The notes: generated by a model from the letters alone, not told the origin. 64,000 nt of DNA from Bacillus renqingensis (GCF_016464375.1 NZ_JADDIU010000001.1:248001-312000), one strand, 5' to 3'; counted from the first letter of the stretch, positions 44,815 to 54,245 are shown. Translations and numbers: made by a program.

Positions 44815-45588
44815 TTATTTTTGTTTTCCGACAATCATTCGCCATTTATCTCTTTTTGTTTTTCCTTCAATATGGAGAATTTTCACCCTTCCATAACCGC
44901 GAACGGATATTAAATCCCCCGGCTCACAAGTAAATGAGGGATTTTCAATCGTCGTCCAATTTACTTTCACCATCCCATGTTGAATGAAAGTGAGGGATTT
45001 TTGCCGTGAAACATGAAAAGCACCAGAAATAACAGTATCCAAACGTAAAGAAGAGACTGTTATGTCATCTTCCTCCCATAATTCCTTTGAGGGAAGCGCA
45101 TGCTCAATCGACTTTTCAACCAGCTTTACACCCGCCCTGCCAATTGTCACTACATGATTTTTTATATAATCACTCACTTCTTTTGCGGCAAAAAATTGGA
45201 TTTGTCCATCATTTATGAGAATATCACCAAATTTCCCCCTCTTTAACCCCAAAGACATAAGCGTCCCTAATACTTGCCTGTGTTCGATTGATACAAATTT
45301 TTTCGGATAATCGATTTCAAATAAGCTTATTTGAAAATCGGTTTCATTTGCTGTTAAATAATCGGGAAATAATAATGCCCGTTTTCTTTCTCCTTCATGA
45401 ATTCCACCAAAGAGGGAGCATTTCACCTCACCATGTTCACCAATAATCGTTTTTAAAATATATTGCTCCCTCGGGTCGAGAAAATCGGTTAGTTTTGGGG
45501 CATAGTGCTGCTCTACTGATTCCTTCCAATCGATTACTTGGTCAATATACTCCCTTTCCTCCGGCCGGAAATGTTGATAAATATTCAT
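44815..45588 (-). CDS. ylmH: YlmH, S4-domain RNA-binding protein
   Basis: An S4-domain protein; B. subtilis YlmH is reported to act in a ribosome quality-control branch alongside RqcH. The 257-residue product opens MNIYQHFRPEEREYIDQV, includes LTDFLDPREQYIL, and ends with an S4 domain (about 180-250, SLRLDTVISGAFHVSRQKS). The start at 45588 excludes four extra codons. Its presence together with rqcH in this window fits an active 50S rescue pathway. Confidence 0.93.
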   Translation of the reverse strand: MNIYQHFRPEEREYIDQVIDWKESVEQHYAPKLTDFLDPREQYILKTIIGEHGEVKCSLFGGIHEGERKRALLFPDYLTANETDFQISLFEIDYPKKFVSIEHRQVLGTLMSLGLKRGKFGDILINDGQIQFFAAKEVSDYIKNHVVTIGRAGVKLVEKSIEHALPSKELWEEDDITVSSLRLDTVISGAFHVSRQKSLTFIQHGMVKVNWTTIENPSFTCEPGDLISVRGYGRVKILHIEGKTKRDKWRMIVGKQK

Positions 45589-45618
45589 CTGTGATACCAC
45601 AACCTACACGAAAATTAG

Positions 45619-45882
45619 TTAACCGATCATGTGATAAACGCTGGCTAAACCTCTGCTGGCAAAATTCAATACGAGGAATGCCACAATTGGAGAAATATCA
45701 ATCATACCAATTGGCGGGATAATCTTTCTAAATGGATCCAAATACGGCTCGCATATTCGTGCTAAAAACTGTCCGATTGACGTATCTCTCGCATTTGGAA
45801 ACCATGACATTAAGATATAAATAATTAATGCCCATGAATAAATTTGAATAATATTCTGCAATAGTGTTATAACAAAATCCAT
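45619..45882 (-). CDS. ylmG: YlmG, YggT-family membrane protein
   Basis: A small (about 87-residue) two-helix membrane protein of the YggT family, with the conserved [37 protein letters not shown]. Its exact function is unknown; relatives affect division and membrane topology. The ATG at 45882 is favoured by GAGGTGG spacing; ATG at 45888, overlapping the sepF stop, is possible. Confidence 0.9.
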   Translation of the reverse strand: MDFVITLLQNIIQIYSWALIIYILMSWFPNARDTSIGQFLARICEPYLDPFRKIIPPIGMIDISPIVAFLVLNFASRGLASVYHMIG

Positions 45883-45887
45883 TTCCA

Positions 45888-46337
45888 TTACCACCTCGCT
45901 TTATTGATATCCTGTTCTGCGATAAGATCAGAAATATTTCCGGAAACCTCAACATTATCCGGCGTGCATAAAAAAATACTCATGCCAATCTTTTGCATAT
46001 CCCCGCTAAGCGTATAAACAACTCCACTTAAAAAGTCAATAATTTGCCGACCTTGTTCACGGTCAATACGCTGTAGGTTAACCACTACCGCCCGGCGGTT
46101 CTTTAAATGATCAGCGATTTCTGTAGCTTCTGAATATGACCTTGGTTCAACAAGGATTACTTTAGAAGCTGTCTGGGCGCTGGAAGACCTTTGGACACTT
46201 TGAAGACTGACAACATTTTGGGATTTCACCGGCTGTTTCAATTGCTTTTTTGGTTCAACGGTTTCTTCTAACCCCTCATTATCATCATAATTATCATCTA
46301 AAAAGAAAAATGTTTTTAATTTTGATTTAATCGTCAT
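45888..46337 (-). CDS. sepF: SepF, FtsZ-associated division protein
   Basis: SepF tethers and bundles FtsZ filaments at the membrane. The 149 residues have an N-terminal amphipathic segment ([15 protein letters not shown]), an acidic/Gln linker, and the C-terminal DUF552 fold with [20 protein letters not shown] and [13 protein letters not shown]. It lies between ylmE and ylmG, its standard place. Confidence 0.96.
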   Translation of the reverse strand: MTIKSKLKTFFFLDDNYDDNEGLEETVEPKKQLKQPVKSQNVVSLQSVQRSSSAQTASKVILVEPRSYSEATEIADHLKNRRAVVVNLQRIDREQGRQIIDFLSGVVYTLSGDMQKIGMSIFLCTPDNVEVSGNISDLIAEQDINKARW

Positions 46338-46348
46338 CTTTTTCTCCC

Positions 46349-47026
46349 CTACTCATCTTCACCGACAAGTGCCGTGCCGATTCTGACCATCGTTGCACCC
46401 TCCTCGATGGCGATGGAATAATCGTTGGACATTCCCATCGAAAGTTCTGTACATGGGGCAAAATCCAACCTTAATGACTGAACTTGGTCGCGAAGCTCCC
46501 TTAGTTTACGAAAACATCCCCTTAATACCTGTTGATCATTCGTAAATGGTGCCATCGTCATTAAACCTTCAACACGAATGTTTGCAAACGGGCGAAGGGA
46601 TTCAATAAACTGAAGCGTATCCTCTGGGGGTAATCCGTGTTTAGATTCCTCCTGCGAGACATTGACTTGTACAAGGCATTTTACCAAGTGGTCAGCACGC
46701 TTATTGATTTCCTTTGCAAGCGAGAGACGATCTAACGAATGAATGTATTCTACTTTATCAATGATATTTTTTACCTTTCGCGACTGCAAGGTTCCAATAT
46801 AATGCCACACAGGCTTGTCCCCAAGAACCTCCCATTTCTTCATCAGTTCTTCATCGCGATTTTCACCTAAATCTGTTATTCCCGCTTCCAATGCTTCACG
46901 CGCTCTTTCAATGCTGACATATTTCGTAACGGCAATTAATCTGATGTCATCAGGATTGCGATTCGCTTTCCCGCAGGCCTGATTTATTTGCTGCTTAATA
47001 TGGTCAAGTTTTGCTGCTACCTTCAT
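46349..47026 (-). CDS. ylmE: YlmE/YggS-family PLP homeostasis protein
   Basis: A PLP-binding alanine racemase N-domain protein without catalytic partner domain, thought to hold free PLP. The 225 residues include the PLP lysine in [31 protein letters not shown] and [24 protein letters not shown]. The start ATG at 47026 ([15 protein letters not shown]) matches the family, although AAGGAG is rather far (14 bp). The frame extends upstream through a likely ylmD remnant. Confidence 0.92.
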   Translation of the reverse strand: MKVAAKLDHIKQQINQACGKANRNPDDIRLIAVTKYVSIERAREALEAGITDLGENRDEELMKKWEVLGDKPVWHYIGTLQSRKVKNIIDKVEYIHSLDRLSLAKEINKRADHLVKCLVQVNVSQEESKHGLPPEDTLQFIESLRPFANIRVEGLMTMAPFTNDQQVLRGCFRKLRELRDQVQSLRLDFAPCTELSMGMSNDYSIAIEEGATMVRIGTALVGEDE

Positions 47027-47085
47027 AAAAGATTCATAATCTCCTTCCAACCAATAAAACTTAACATTCTTCCTGGTTTCTTTGA
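47023..47085 (-). pseudogene. ylmD: Possible C-terminal trace of ylmD (laccase-domain protein)
   Basis: In B. subtilis ylmD lies between ylmC and ylmE; here it is missing. In a frame different from ylmE, the minus strand reads [20 protein letters not shown] and a stop that overlaps the ylmE start. [11 protein letters not shown] resembles the C-terminal GKTGRMxSFI motif of PgeF/YlmD proteins as I recall it. The trace is only about 20 codons long, so this is tentative. Confidence 0.5.
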
Positions 47086-47170
47086 TCATGAAGTGGGGGA
47101 ACTTATAAAGACTTTATAACCCATTTATCGTTACTCTATAGTTTAACATGAAAAGAAAAAACGTGCATCG

Positions 47171-47434
47171 TTATCCTTCATCAGAATTTTTTTCTTCCAA
47201 GCCCTTATATCTGACCAATATGACATCCTGGCCAATTTTTATAATGTTTTTCCATGGTATGACGATTTCTTCCTCTCTTCCAAAAAAGCCAAGCACCCTG
47301 CCATTTCCGGAAATGACCACGGCTTCAATTTTTCCTGTGGTTAGATTAATCTCAATATCGCCAATATGGCCAAGCCTTTTGCCATCAGAAACATTCACAA
47401 CATCTTTTATTTGAAATTCTGATATCTTCACCAC
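47171..47434 (-). CDS. ylmC: YlmC/YmxH family PRC-barrel protein
   Basis: A small PRC-barrel protein (about 87 residues), family known from sporulating Firmicutes; its function is unknown. The core is ISEFQIKDVVNVSDGKRLG and GFFGREEEIVIPWKNI. The chosen start is a GTG eight bases after AGGAG; neighbouring GTG codons at 47443, 47440 and 47431 are alternatives. It follows sigG and is normally followed by ylmD, which is missing here. Confidence 0.88.
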   Translation of the reverse strand: MVKISEFQIKDVVNVSDGKRLGHIGDIEINLTTGKIEAVVISGNGRVLGFFGREEEIVIPWKNIIKIGQDVILVRYKGLEEKNSDEG

Positions 47435-47496
47435 GTTCACCACTCCTAATTACCATACTATAAATAAATATATGAATGTACAAAGGAATTTATCAT

Positions 47497-47523
47497 TGAA
47501 AAAGCTGCCCTAATGGCAGCTTT
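47497..47523 (-). terminator. sigG terminator
   Basis: AAGCTGCC and GGCAGCTT form the stem and TTTTTC follows on the minus strand; the stem begins at the sigG stop codon. Confidence 0.9.
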
Positions 47524-48301
47524 AACTTTGGATATTTTTATTCATTTGTTTAATGGCTGCTTTTTCCAAGCGTGAAACCTGTGCCTGGGAGATGCCAATT
47601 TCATCGGCAACCTCCATTTGCGTTTTACCTTGAAAGAATCGTTTTCGTAAAATTAATTTTTCACGCTCATTTAATCTTCTCATGCCTTCTTTTAATGCAA
47701 TCTCTTCAATCCAATGGATATCTTTATTCTTCTCATCACTTAATTGATCCATGACAAAGATGGGATCGCCGCCATCATTGTAAATCGGCTCGAAAAGAGA
47801 GACCGGATCCTGGATTGCATCTAAAGCAAAGACAATTTCTTCATGCGGTACTTCTAAAACCTTGGCGATTTCCTCTGCTGTTGGTTCCCTTGATGTTTCA
47901 CTCATTAATCGTTCCCTTACTTGAAGTGCCTTATAGGCAATATCCCTCAAACTGCGGGAGACGCGAATCGGGTTATTATCGCGTAAGTAGCGCCGTATTT
48001 CGCCAATAATCATCGGGACCGCATAAGTGGAAAACTTTACGTTTTGCCCTAAATCAAAGTTATCAATCGATTTCATCAGTCCAATACAGCCAACCTGAAA
48101 TAGATCATCAACAAATTCACCTCGGTTATTAAACCTTTGAATCACGCTTAAGACGAGGCGTAAATTACCGTTGACAAGCTTTTCACGAGCAGTTAAATCG
48201 CCCTCTTGCATTTGCTTGAAGAGTACTCTCATTTCTTCGTTTTTCAATACTGGAAGTTTTGATGTGTCTACACCGCAAATTTCAACTTTATTTCGAGTCA
48301 A
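47522..48301 (-). CDS. sigG: Sporulation sigma factor SigG (late forespore)
   Basis: Directs late forespore genes. The 259 residues begin at TTG (TTGACTCGAAATAAAG, behind GAGGAGGGAA), giving MTRNKVEICGVDTSKLPVLK; use of TTG also fits the B. subtilis gene as I recall. Sigma-70 region 2 (FQVGCIGLMKSIDNFDLGQNVKFSTYAVPMIIGEIRRYLRDN) and region 4 helix-turn-helix (TQMEVADEIGISQAQVSRLEKAAIKQM) are intact. Confidence 0.98.
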   Translation of the reverse strand: MTRNKVEICGVDTSKLPVLKNEEMRVLFKQMQEGDLTAREKLVNGNLRLVLSVIQRFNNRGEFVDDLFQVGCIGLMKSIDNFDLGQNVKFSTYAVPMIIGEIRRYLRDNNPIRVSRSLRDIAYKALQVRERLMSETSREPTAEEIAKVLEVPHEEIVFALDAIQDPVSLFEPIYNDGGDPIFVMDQLSDEKNKDIHWIEEIALKEGMRRLNEREKLILRKRFFQGKTQMEVADEIGISQAQVSRLEKAAIKQMNKNIQS

Positions 48302-48337
48302 TCTGTTCCCTCCTCACAGGAGCTGCTGTACAAAAAA

Positions 48338-48367
48338 CAGTATCTCCTTGAAAAGGAAAAATATGCA
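48338..48367 (-). promoter_or_regulatory. Possible forespore promoter of sigG
   Basis: TGCATA (48362-48367), 17 bp, GATACTG (48338-48344) on the minus strand is a fair match to the sigma-F/sigma-G pattern. It overlaps the sigE terminator stem. Sequence match only. Confidence 0.45.
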
Positions 48368-48396
48368 CCTGTCCCACCATAAGGACAGATGCATAT
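48354..48396 (-). terminator. sigE terminator
   Basis: ATATGCA-CTGTCC pairs with GGACAG-GTGCATAT, followed by a T-rich run on the minus strand. It separates spoIIGA-sigE from sigG. Confidence 0.85.
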
Positions 48397-48460
48397 TGAA
48401 TGAAAAATAGAGTAAAAACACGCAATAATAAGGTTCATATAGCGGAAAATTTTTTCTTTT

Positions 48461-49183
48461 TTATACCATTTTATTGAATTCCTTCCTTAATCTTTTAATG
48501 ATCCTTTTTTCAAGCCTTGAGATATAGGATTGCGATATTCCTAACATATCGGCTACATCTTTTTGTGTTTTTTCCTCTCCTCCATTTGTTAAGCCGAAAC
48601 GGAGCTCCATAATTTGCTTTTCCCGGTCTGTAAGCTGATGTAAAGCCTTCTTTAACAGCTTTCGGTCAACATTTGCTTCCAAGTCCTTCGTAATAATATC
48701 ATCGTCAGTTCCTAACACATCGGATAATAGTAACTCATTCCCATCCCAATCAATGTTTAGCGGTTCATCGAAGGAAACTTCTGACCTAATTTTATTATTT
48801 CGCCGTAAATACATCAGAATTTCATTTTCAATACATCTCGACGCATATGTAGCCAGTTTTATTTTCTTTTCCGGATTAAAAGTGTTGACCGCCTTAATTA
48901 AGCCAATGGTTCCAATGCTGATTAGATCCTCAATATTGATTCCGGTATTTTCAAATTTGCGGGCGATATAGACAACGAGCCGGAGATTTCGCTCGATTAA
49001 TATCGACCTTGCCGCCTTATCGCCACTAGGTAGTTTTTTTAATAGCAGTTCTTCCTCATCTTTGCTTAAAGGAGGCGGCAATGCTTCGCTTCCACCGATG
49101 TAAAAGACTTCATCTGTTTTGAGCCCTAATTTTATTAAAATTTTATACCAATAGTAGGATAAGCGAATTTTCCACTTTATCAT
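48461..49183 (-). CDS. sigE: Pro-sigma-E, early mother-cell sigma factor
   Basis: The mother-cell sigma factor made as an inactive pro-protein. The 240 residues begin [20 protein letters not shown], the amphipathic pro-sequence that is removed by SpoIIGA, followed by [16 protein letters not shown]. Region 2 ([25 protein letters not shown]) and region 4 ([20 protein letters not shown]) are near-identical to B. subtilis. The ATG at 49183 follows GGGGGA. Confidence 0.98.
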   Translation of the reverse strand: MIKWKIRLSYYWYKILIKLGLKTDEVFYIGGSEALPPPLSKDEEELLLKKLPSGDKAARSILIERNLRLVVYIARKFENTGINIEDLISIGTIGLIKAVNTFNPEKKIKLATYASRCIENEILMYLRRNNKIRSEVSFDEPLNIDWDGNELLLSDVLGTDDDIITKDLEANVDRKLLKKALHQLTDREKQIMELRFGLTNGGEEKTQKDVADMLGISQSYISRLEKRIIKRLRKEFNKMV

Positions 49184-49232
49184 TTGTGCTCCCCCTTCTA
49201 AAATTTGCATTTCTTTAGTATAGTATAGTATA

Positions 49233-50171
49233 TTAACTCACTTTCTCATTTTCCCCGTGCTGCCTTTGGCCCGTCAGCATTTTTGGATGAACAATACATT
49301 GAAACGCATCGTCTTTTGAGAGCTTCTGCATCGTAAATGAAATAAGCCCCTTTGTGGATACATACACAGCACCGTTATGTTCGATGATAATGTTATCAGG
49401 TCTTATTGCCGCTATCAGTTGATGCTCTTGTCCAACCACACTATAGGGAACAATCCTTAATCTTGCTTGCCATTCACCAGGTAGTTCATCGCTTCCCATC
49501 AAGATGGAGTCAGGATCAGCAGCTATTTTTCGTACCGGCTCCGGAAATGTTTCCAATTGATGGCTAATCGAAACAAACATTACCGGAAGCCTTGATAATG
49601 GGTCATAAAGCTGATTTCCGCTATCGATGAGGCCTTTAATTGTAAACGTATCATTTTCAATCTCCACTCGTACGTCGACGATTTGGTCATATTGAATTTT
49701 TGTCATTTCCATGCTGTCGATATTCTTTCTTGAAAAATGCCAGGCAATAGGAAAGCCAATCACGACAAACAACCAGCTAATCGGATCACCAAACCCCTTC
49801 ACACTTGATAGAAGAAGCTGCTCCGTGAGCTTTGCATCGTATTGTGAAAAATAGTGGGCCCCGATTAATGCTCCACCAATTAAGAACGTCGAAACATAAA
49901 GTGTCATTAGTGCCTTGACGAAGAATGAAAAGCGTTTATAACCAAAAGTGACCAGCACCATTAACAATGAGCAAAACAATTTAGCAATGGGATGGCTCGA
50001 ATAGACATTTAATGGTGTAAACGAAAATAAAATAATGAGTGACCCAACAAAACCGCCAGCTGCTAACCGCCACAACCGGATTTTTCTTTTTAGAAAAATG
50101 GCTGTCAAATAAAGAAGAAGACTATCAAATAATAAATTTAGCATCCAGATAACATCCAGATAAACAATCAA
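49233..50171 (-). CDS. spoIIGA: SpoIIGA, membrane aspartic protease that processes pro-sigma-E
   Basis: Cleaves pro-sigma-E after a signal from the forespore. The 312 residues have five membrane helices in the first half and a protease domain with [10 protein letters not shown] (catalytic Asp) in the second. The start is TTG at 50171 behind AAGGAGGATG. It is the first gene of the spoIIGA-sigE operon, and a 22-bp-spacer promoter lies upstream. Confidence 0.96.
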   Translation of the reverse strand: MIVYLDVIWMLNLLFDSLLLYLTAIFLKRKIRLWRLAAGGFVGSLIILFSFTPLNVYSSHPIAKLFCSLLMVLVTFGYKRFSFFVKALMTLYVSTFLIGGALIGAHYFSQYDAKLTEQLLLSSVKGFGDPISWLFVVIGFPIAWHFSRKNIDSMEMTKIQYDQIVDVRVEIENDTFTIKGLIDSGNQLYDPLSRLPVMFVSISHQLETFPEPVRKIAADPDSILMGSDELPGEWQARLRIVPYSVVGQEHQLIAAIRPDNIIIEHNGAVYVSTKGLISFTMQKLSKDDAFQCIVHPKMLTGQRQHGENEKVS

Positions 50172-50235
50172 GAAGCATCCTCCTTAGTTACTTCCTCTTT
50201 ATGCTGCAAATTTTCTATTATTCTGTATAAGAAGA

Positions 50236-50269
50236 AGTATAACCTACTTGTATCGCGGAAGTGTGTCAC
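50236..50269 (-). promoter_or_regulatory. spoIIG promoter with 22-bp spacer
   Basis: GTGACA (50264-50269), 22 bp, TATACT (50236-50241) on the minus strand. The B. subtilis spoIIG promoter is known for the same abnormal 22-bp spacing, used by sigma-A only with phosphorylated Spo0A. A Spo0A-box-like TTTGTCAAA lies upstream at 50315-50323. Confidence 0.75.
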
Positions 50270-50325
50270 TTTCTGTAAGGAAACAATCAAAAACTTCCAC
50301 TATTGATAGAGGAATTTGTCAAATA

Positions 50326-50420
50326 AGAAAAGCGCAAGGCGCCCGCCTAGCGGCGACAAGCACAAGACGAGCCGCTGGCGCCTGGAGCTAGACAATTCTC
50401 AAAGTCGAATGATATAAATT
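50326..50420 (+). repeat. Dispersed intergenic repeat, copy 3
   Basis: Reads AGAAAAGCGCAAGGCGCCC through GGAGCTAGACAATTCTC to AAAGTCGAATGATATAAATT. The inner part can fold: AGGCGCC..AGCGG pairs with CCGCT-GGCGCCT. With copy 4 it fills most of the 377-bp spoIIGA-ftsZ gap, directly upstream of the spoIIG control region. No gene is seen in this gap. Confidence 0.9.
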
Positions 50421-50431
50421 CTGATACTGTT

Positions 50432-50487
50432 AGAAAAGCGCAAGCGCCCTGGTCAGCGACAATTCTCAATGTCGTATGATATAAATT
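50432..50487 (+). repeat. Dispersed intergenic repeat, copy 4 (short)
   Basis: A 56-bp internally deleted copy: AGAAAAGCGCAAGCGCC, then GACAATTCTCAATGTCG and TATGATATAAATT. It lies 11 bp from copy 3 in the same orientation. Confidence 0.85.
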
Positions 50488-50495
50488 CCGATAAG

Positions 50496-50534
50496 ACTCA
50501 AAAAGGCATGGTCTAATAAAAGACCATGCCTTTT
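50496..50534 (-). terminator. ftsZ terminator
   Basis: AAAAGGCATGGTCT and AGACCATGCCTTTT form a 14-bp stem with TTTTTGAG on the minus strand, 15 bp past the ftsZ stop. Confidence 0.93.
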
Positions 50535-50548
50535 GGAATCTTATTAAA

Positions 50549-51691
50549 TTATCTTCTGCGATTTCTATTTCGCAGGAAAGTAGGAATATCCAAAGTTTCT
50601 TCTTGGAATGTATGGCTGTTGTTATGACGAGTCGGTTCTTGCGGCGGCACCTCTTCACGCTTCTGCTCCCGCTTGAGATTGCTAACCGGTGCCTTCCCTT
50701 GTCCAAATGCTGGACGTGACTGTTTTGGCTGGATCGCTTCTTCACTAAATCCTGTTGCAATAACGGTTACGATAATTTCATCCTTTAGGTCTTCATTGAT
50801 GACCGATCCAAAAATCATATTTACCTCTTGGTCTGAGGCGGAAGCAACAATATCAGCAGCTTCCTGAACTTCGTACAGGCTTAAATTAGCGCCTCCTGAA
50901 ATATTCATCAATACTCCTTGTGCTCCATCAATGGAGGTTTCAAGTAATGGTGAACTAATCGCTTTCTTAGCTGCCTCGGTTGCCCGGTTTTCGCCTGATG
51001 CCATCCCAATACCCATCAAGGCCGAGCCTTTATTTGACATAATCGTTTTTACATCAGCAAAGTCAAGGTTGATTAGGCCTGGAACCGCGATTAATTCGGA
51101 AATCCCCTGCACCCCTTGACGTAGTACATTATCTGCCTCTCTGAATGCTTCAAGCATCGGTGTACTCTTATCAACAATCTCTAATAGACGGTCATTTGGA
51201 ATTACAATCAGCGTATCGACAGCTTCTTTCATCGCGCCAATTCCACCGGAAGCCTGATTAGCCCGTTTTTTTCCTTCAAAAGTAAATGGACGTGTTACAA
51301 TCCCAACTGTTAAGGCACCTAAATTACGAGCAATTTGAGCAATAACCGGGGCTGCACCGGTCCCAGTTCCGCCGCCCATACCGGCTGTGACAAAGACCAT
51401 GTCGGCACCCCGTAATGCCTCCTCAATCTGTTCCTTACTTTCCTCTGCTGCTTTTTTGCCAACCTCTGGATTGGCACCAGCCCCAAGACCACGGGTAATC
51501 TTTGCCCCAATTTGCATTTTCACTTCCGCTTTTGAAAGATTTAATGCCTGGGCATCCGTATTTACAGCAATGAATTCAACACCTTGAACGCCATGTTCAA
51601 TCATGCGATTAACTGCGTTATTGCCCCCGCCGCCTACTCCAATTACTTTTATTGTGGCAAGAGAATCTAGATTCGTATCAAATTCTAACAT
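50549..51691 (-). CDS. ftsZ: FtsZ, tubulin-like division GTPase
   Basis: Polymerises into the division ring. The 380 residues have the N-terminal GTPase with [13 protein letters not shown] (about 104-116), T7 loop NLDFADVKT, and a Gln/Pro-rich linker. The C-terminal [14 protein letters not shown] binds FtsA, SepF and others. It follows ftsA by 42 bp. The bpr gene found next to ftsZ in B. subtilis is absent. Confidence 0.98.
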   Translation of the reverse strand: MLEFDTNLDSLATIKVIGVGGGGNNAVNRMIEHGVQGVEFIAVNTDAQALNLSKAEVKMQIGAKITRGLGAGANPEVGKKAAEESKEQIEEALRGADMVFVTAGMGGGTGTGAAPVIAQIARNLGALTVGIVTRPFTFEGKKRANQASGGIGAMKEAVDTLIVIPNDRLLEIVDKSTPMLEAFREADNVLRQGVQGISELIAVPGLINLDFADVKTIMSNKGSALMGIGMASGENRATEAAKKAISSPLLETSIDGAQGVLMNISGGANLSLYEVQEAADIVASASDQEVNMIFGSVINEDLKDEIIVTVIATGFSEEAIQPKQSRPAFGQGKAPVSNLKREQKREEVPPQEPTRHNNSHTFQEETLDIPTFLRNRNRRR

Positions 51692-51733
51692 GAAAAATCC
51701 TCCTAATTCGTCGATATTGCTTTTCCACTCCTC

Positions 51734-53023
51734 TTATTCAAAAAATGAACTAAGGAATTTCTTTACTTTTGATGACATTCTTTCTTCCGGATATTTTTCT
51801 ACTTTAGCTTTTGGTTGTTTAGGTAATTTCTTTTCGGCAGGTTCAGAAACGGAGCCCTGAGAGCTGGGAGTATTACCTGGTAATCTGGCATTCTTGTATG
51901 CATATTTAATTAAACCAACCGCAGTTGTATATTGAGGTTCCCTTACACCGATATAGTCCGGCCTGGCAATACGGACTGGATTTTTAAACATATCTTGAGC
52001 AAGCTCCAATACGCCCTGCATGTTGGCAGTTCCACCAGTTAATACGAAACCGCCCGGCAGTTCATTCACACCAAGAAGTTTTAACTCTTTAGCGACCAGT
52101 TCAAATATTTCTTCCATTCTTGCTTCTAAAATTTCTGATACAAATAGTTGATTAAATTGTTGGTGCTGATCACTTCCAATAATGGGAACACTAAAATACT
52201 CATCTTCAGAAGCATGGTCATAGAAGGCATGTCCATATTTCACTTTGATATTTTCTGCATCTTCAGTAGAAGTGTGTAAAACCTTTGACAGGTCGTTTGT
52301 AAGCAAATCTCCGCCTACCGGTATCACACTTGTCGCTTTTAAATAGCCTTCTTCATAAACAGCAATCGATGTCGAGCCTCCTCCGATATCGATAAGAGCA
52401 ACACCAAGATTTTTTTCATCCTTAGAAAGTGCATAATCTCCTGCGGCTAGCGGCTGAAGAATAATATCTGAAAAGTTAAGACCGGCACGTTCGACACAAC
52501 GGATGATATTGGCAAGAATAGAATTAGAGCCGGTCACAAGTGTACCATCCATCTCCAAACGAACACCAATCATTCCGCGAGGGTCGTTGATTTCATCTTT
52601 TCCATCCAATATAAATTGTCTTTGGATAACCCCCATATTGACTCTTTCCGGTGGGATGGAACCAGCGTACGCTGCTTCAATAACCCGAGTCACATCTTCA
52701 TTGGTTATTTCGCGATTATGCCCGGAAACAGCAACAATTCCATGACATGGCTGAAGGGCAATACTGTGACCAGGAATTCCTACAACAACCTCGTTAATCT
52801 CTAAACCTACCATTCTTTCTGCCTGCTCTATCGCCCGTTTAATCGAATGAACGGTATCGTCCATGTCGACGATCGACCCTTTTCGTAAGCCTTCAGATTT
52901 TACATTTCCAACACCTATTATATTTAATGATCCTTTTCCTGAGTCATTGACCATTTCACCAATGATTACCTTTACACTGGATGTACCGATGTCAAGACTA
53001 ACGTATATTTCATTGCTGTTCAT
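51734..53023 (-). CDS. ftsA: FtsA, actin-like membrane anchor for FtsZ
   Basis: Links FtsZ filaments to the membrane. The 429 residues have the actin fold (VSLDIGTSSVKVIIGE, IDIGGGSTSIAVYEEG, VLTGGTANMQGV), a 1C subdomain, a Pro/Lys-rich linker, and the C-terminal amphipathic helix MSSKVKKFLSSFFE. A strong AAAGGAGGT ribosome site precedes it. It lies 122 bp downstream of sbp. Confidence 0.97.
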   Translation of the reverse strand: MNSNEIYVSLDIGTSSVKVIIGEMVNDSGKGSLNIIGVGNVKSEGLRKGSIVDMDDTVHSIKRAIEQAERMVGLEINEVVVGIPGHSIALQPCHGIVAVSGHNREITNEDVTRVIEAAYAGSIPPERVNMGVIQRQFILDGKDEINDPRGMIGVRLEMDGTLVTGSNSILANIIRCVERAGLNFSDIILQPLAAGDYALSKDEKNLGVALIDIGGGSTSIAVYEEGYLKATSVIPVGGDLLTNDLSKVLHTSTEDAENIKVKYGHAFYDHASEDEYFSVPIIGSDQHQQFNQLFVSEILEARMEEIFELVAKELKLLGVNELPGGFVLTGGTANMQGVLELAQDMFKNPVRIARPDYIGVREPQYTTAVGLIKYAYKNARLPGNTPSSQGSVSEPAEKKLPKQPKAKVEKYPEERMSSKVKKFLSSFFE

Positions 53024-53145
53024 TCTCTGGCACCTCCTTTAGATTTCCTTTCAGTCGAACAACAATTCCTTAGTTTAATTACGGTTTTCATATTCACATC
53101 TTATAAAATTATTCGTCACAACTGAATGATTCCCTTTAAAAATTT

Positions 53146-53508
53146 TCAACTTTTTTCTATTCTTTCTTTGCGTGCAGTCCATTTAGTCAATAGGATTCGC
53201 CGAATAACGGCAATATTTTGAAACAATCGAACGCCAAATGCAAATACTGCTGCTAAATACAAGTCTACACCAAGATGAACACCGAGAAAAGCTAAACTTG
53301 CAGCTAGTATTATATTAAAAAAGAAACCTGAAACAAATACTTTTTCATCATAAATATTTTGTAAATATGCCCTAATCCCACCAAATAATGTATCAAATGC
53401 TGCCAATACCGCTATCGACAAATAATTGGAATATTCTTCAGGGATTCGAATCCCCGTTAATAGTCCGAGAGCAATTCCGGTAATTAACCCTATAAACGGC
53501 AGCCACAT
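53146..53508 (-). CDS. sbp: Sbp family small membrane protein (DUF1290)
   Basis: A 120-residue membrane protein with about three hydrophobic segments (WLPFIGLITGIALGLLTG, LAAFDTLFGGIRAYL, VDLYLAAVFAFGVRLFQN). Its function is unknown; it is always near ftsA in Bacillus. Its ATG overlaps the ylxX stop by one base. Confidence 0.9.
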   Translation of the reverse strand: MWLPFIGLITGIALGLLTGIRIPEEYSNYLSIAVLAAFDTLFGGIRAYLQNIYDEKVFVSGFFFNIILAASLAFLGVHLGVDLYLAAVFAFGVRLFQNIAVIRRILLTKWTARKERIEKS

Positions 53509-54239
53509 TAGGAAGTGCCCCCTTCTTTAACCGGCTCCAAGTACTGAACCCGTATAGGTTTATCATAAGCAGGAACAGTTATATTCGGATTTGGCTTACT
53601 GATTGTGAGCCTGAAGCTCTCAATAAAAAATTCATCCCTTGCCTTTGATACTTTCATTCGGTTATACAGCTTTTCAGCCTTGTTTTGATCATTTACAACT
53701 ACTTTCACCTCAACCGGGAGACGTTTTATCGTATGTCCATCAATTTTTGTATCAGTATTAATGTCTCTGATGACGGTTGTGTTAATGATTCTTTGACCAT
53801 CAATAGCTATATATTTGGCTTCATACATATTCAATTCGTTTACTAACCTTTGAAGCAGCTCGGGTGAAACTACATGTGCCAGCGGCTTCCCTGGTTTCAT
53901 ATCTTCAACAACAGGCTCAAGTCTGAGTATAATCCCCGGACCGGTTACCTCCGTTAAACCCGCTTCCGCCTTTAATTCTTCTAAAGTATCCGCCAAAGCC
54001 TGTTCCTTACTTTTCTTTCGTTTTGATTCATATGCTGCCAGCTTTACTTCCGTCGAGCGAATTTCCGTTAGCAAATTACTTTGAAGTTCCTTTTCTTTTA
54101 GTAAAGCCTCGCGTAACTGCCAAATATCTCTCGTATCCCGCTCGGCTGGTTTTTTTATTGTTTGAAATTGGATTGCAATCATAAAACCAATAACCAACGT
54201 AATGAATGTAAAATTAAAATTCAACTTTTTCTTGTCCAC
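53508..54239 (-). CDS. ylxX: YlxX, DUF881 family protein
   Basis: A 243-residue DUF881 protein of unknown function with one N-terminal membrane helix, a coiled coil (about 40-90) and a conserved extracellular domain (NELNMYEAKYIAIDGQRIINTTVIR). It starts with GTG. It is a paralogue of ylxW directly upstream. Confidence 0.88.
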   Translation of the reverse strand: MDKKKLNFNFTFITLVIGFMIAIQFQTIKKPAERDTRDIWQLREALLKEKELQSNLLTEIRSTEVKLAAYESKRKKSKEQALADTLEELKAEAGLTEVTGPGIILRLEPVVEDMKPGKPLAHVVSPELLQRLVNELNMYEAKYIAIDGQRIINTTVIRDINTDTKIDGHTIKRLPVEVKVVVNDQNKAEKLYNRMKVSKARDEFFIESFRLTISKPNPNITVPAYDKPIRVQYLEPVKEGGTS

Positions 54240-54245
54240 TATAGA

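Noticed and set aside
50326-50487. Two adjacent repeat copies as a possible CRISPR array
   Set aside because: Only two copies of unequal length, no regular spacers, and no cas genes in the window.
50347-50760. 137-residue minus-strand frame overlapping ftsZ and repeat copies 3 and 4
   Set aside because: It is a shadow of the ftsZ 3' end and the repeats; composition is Arg/Ser/Cys-rich and no homology is recognisable.
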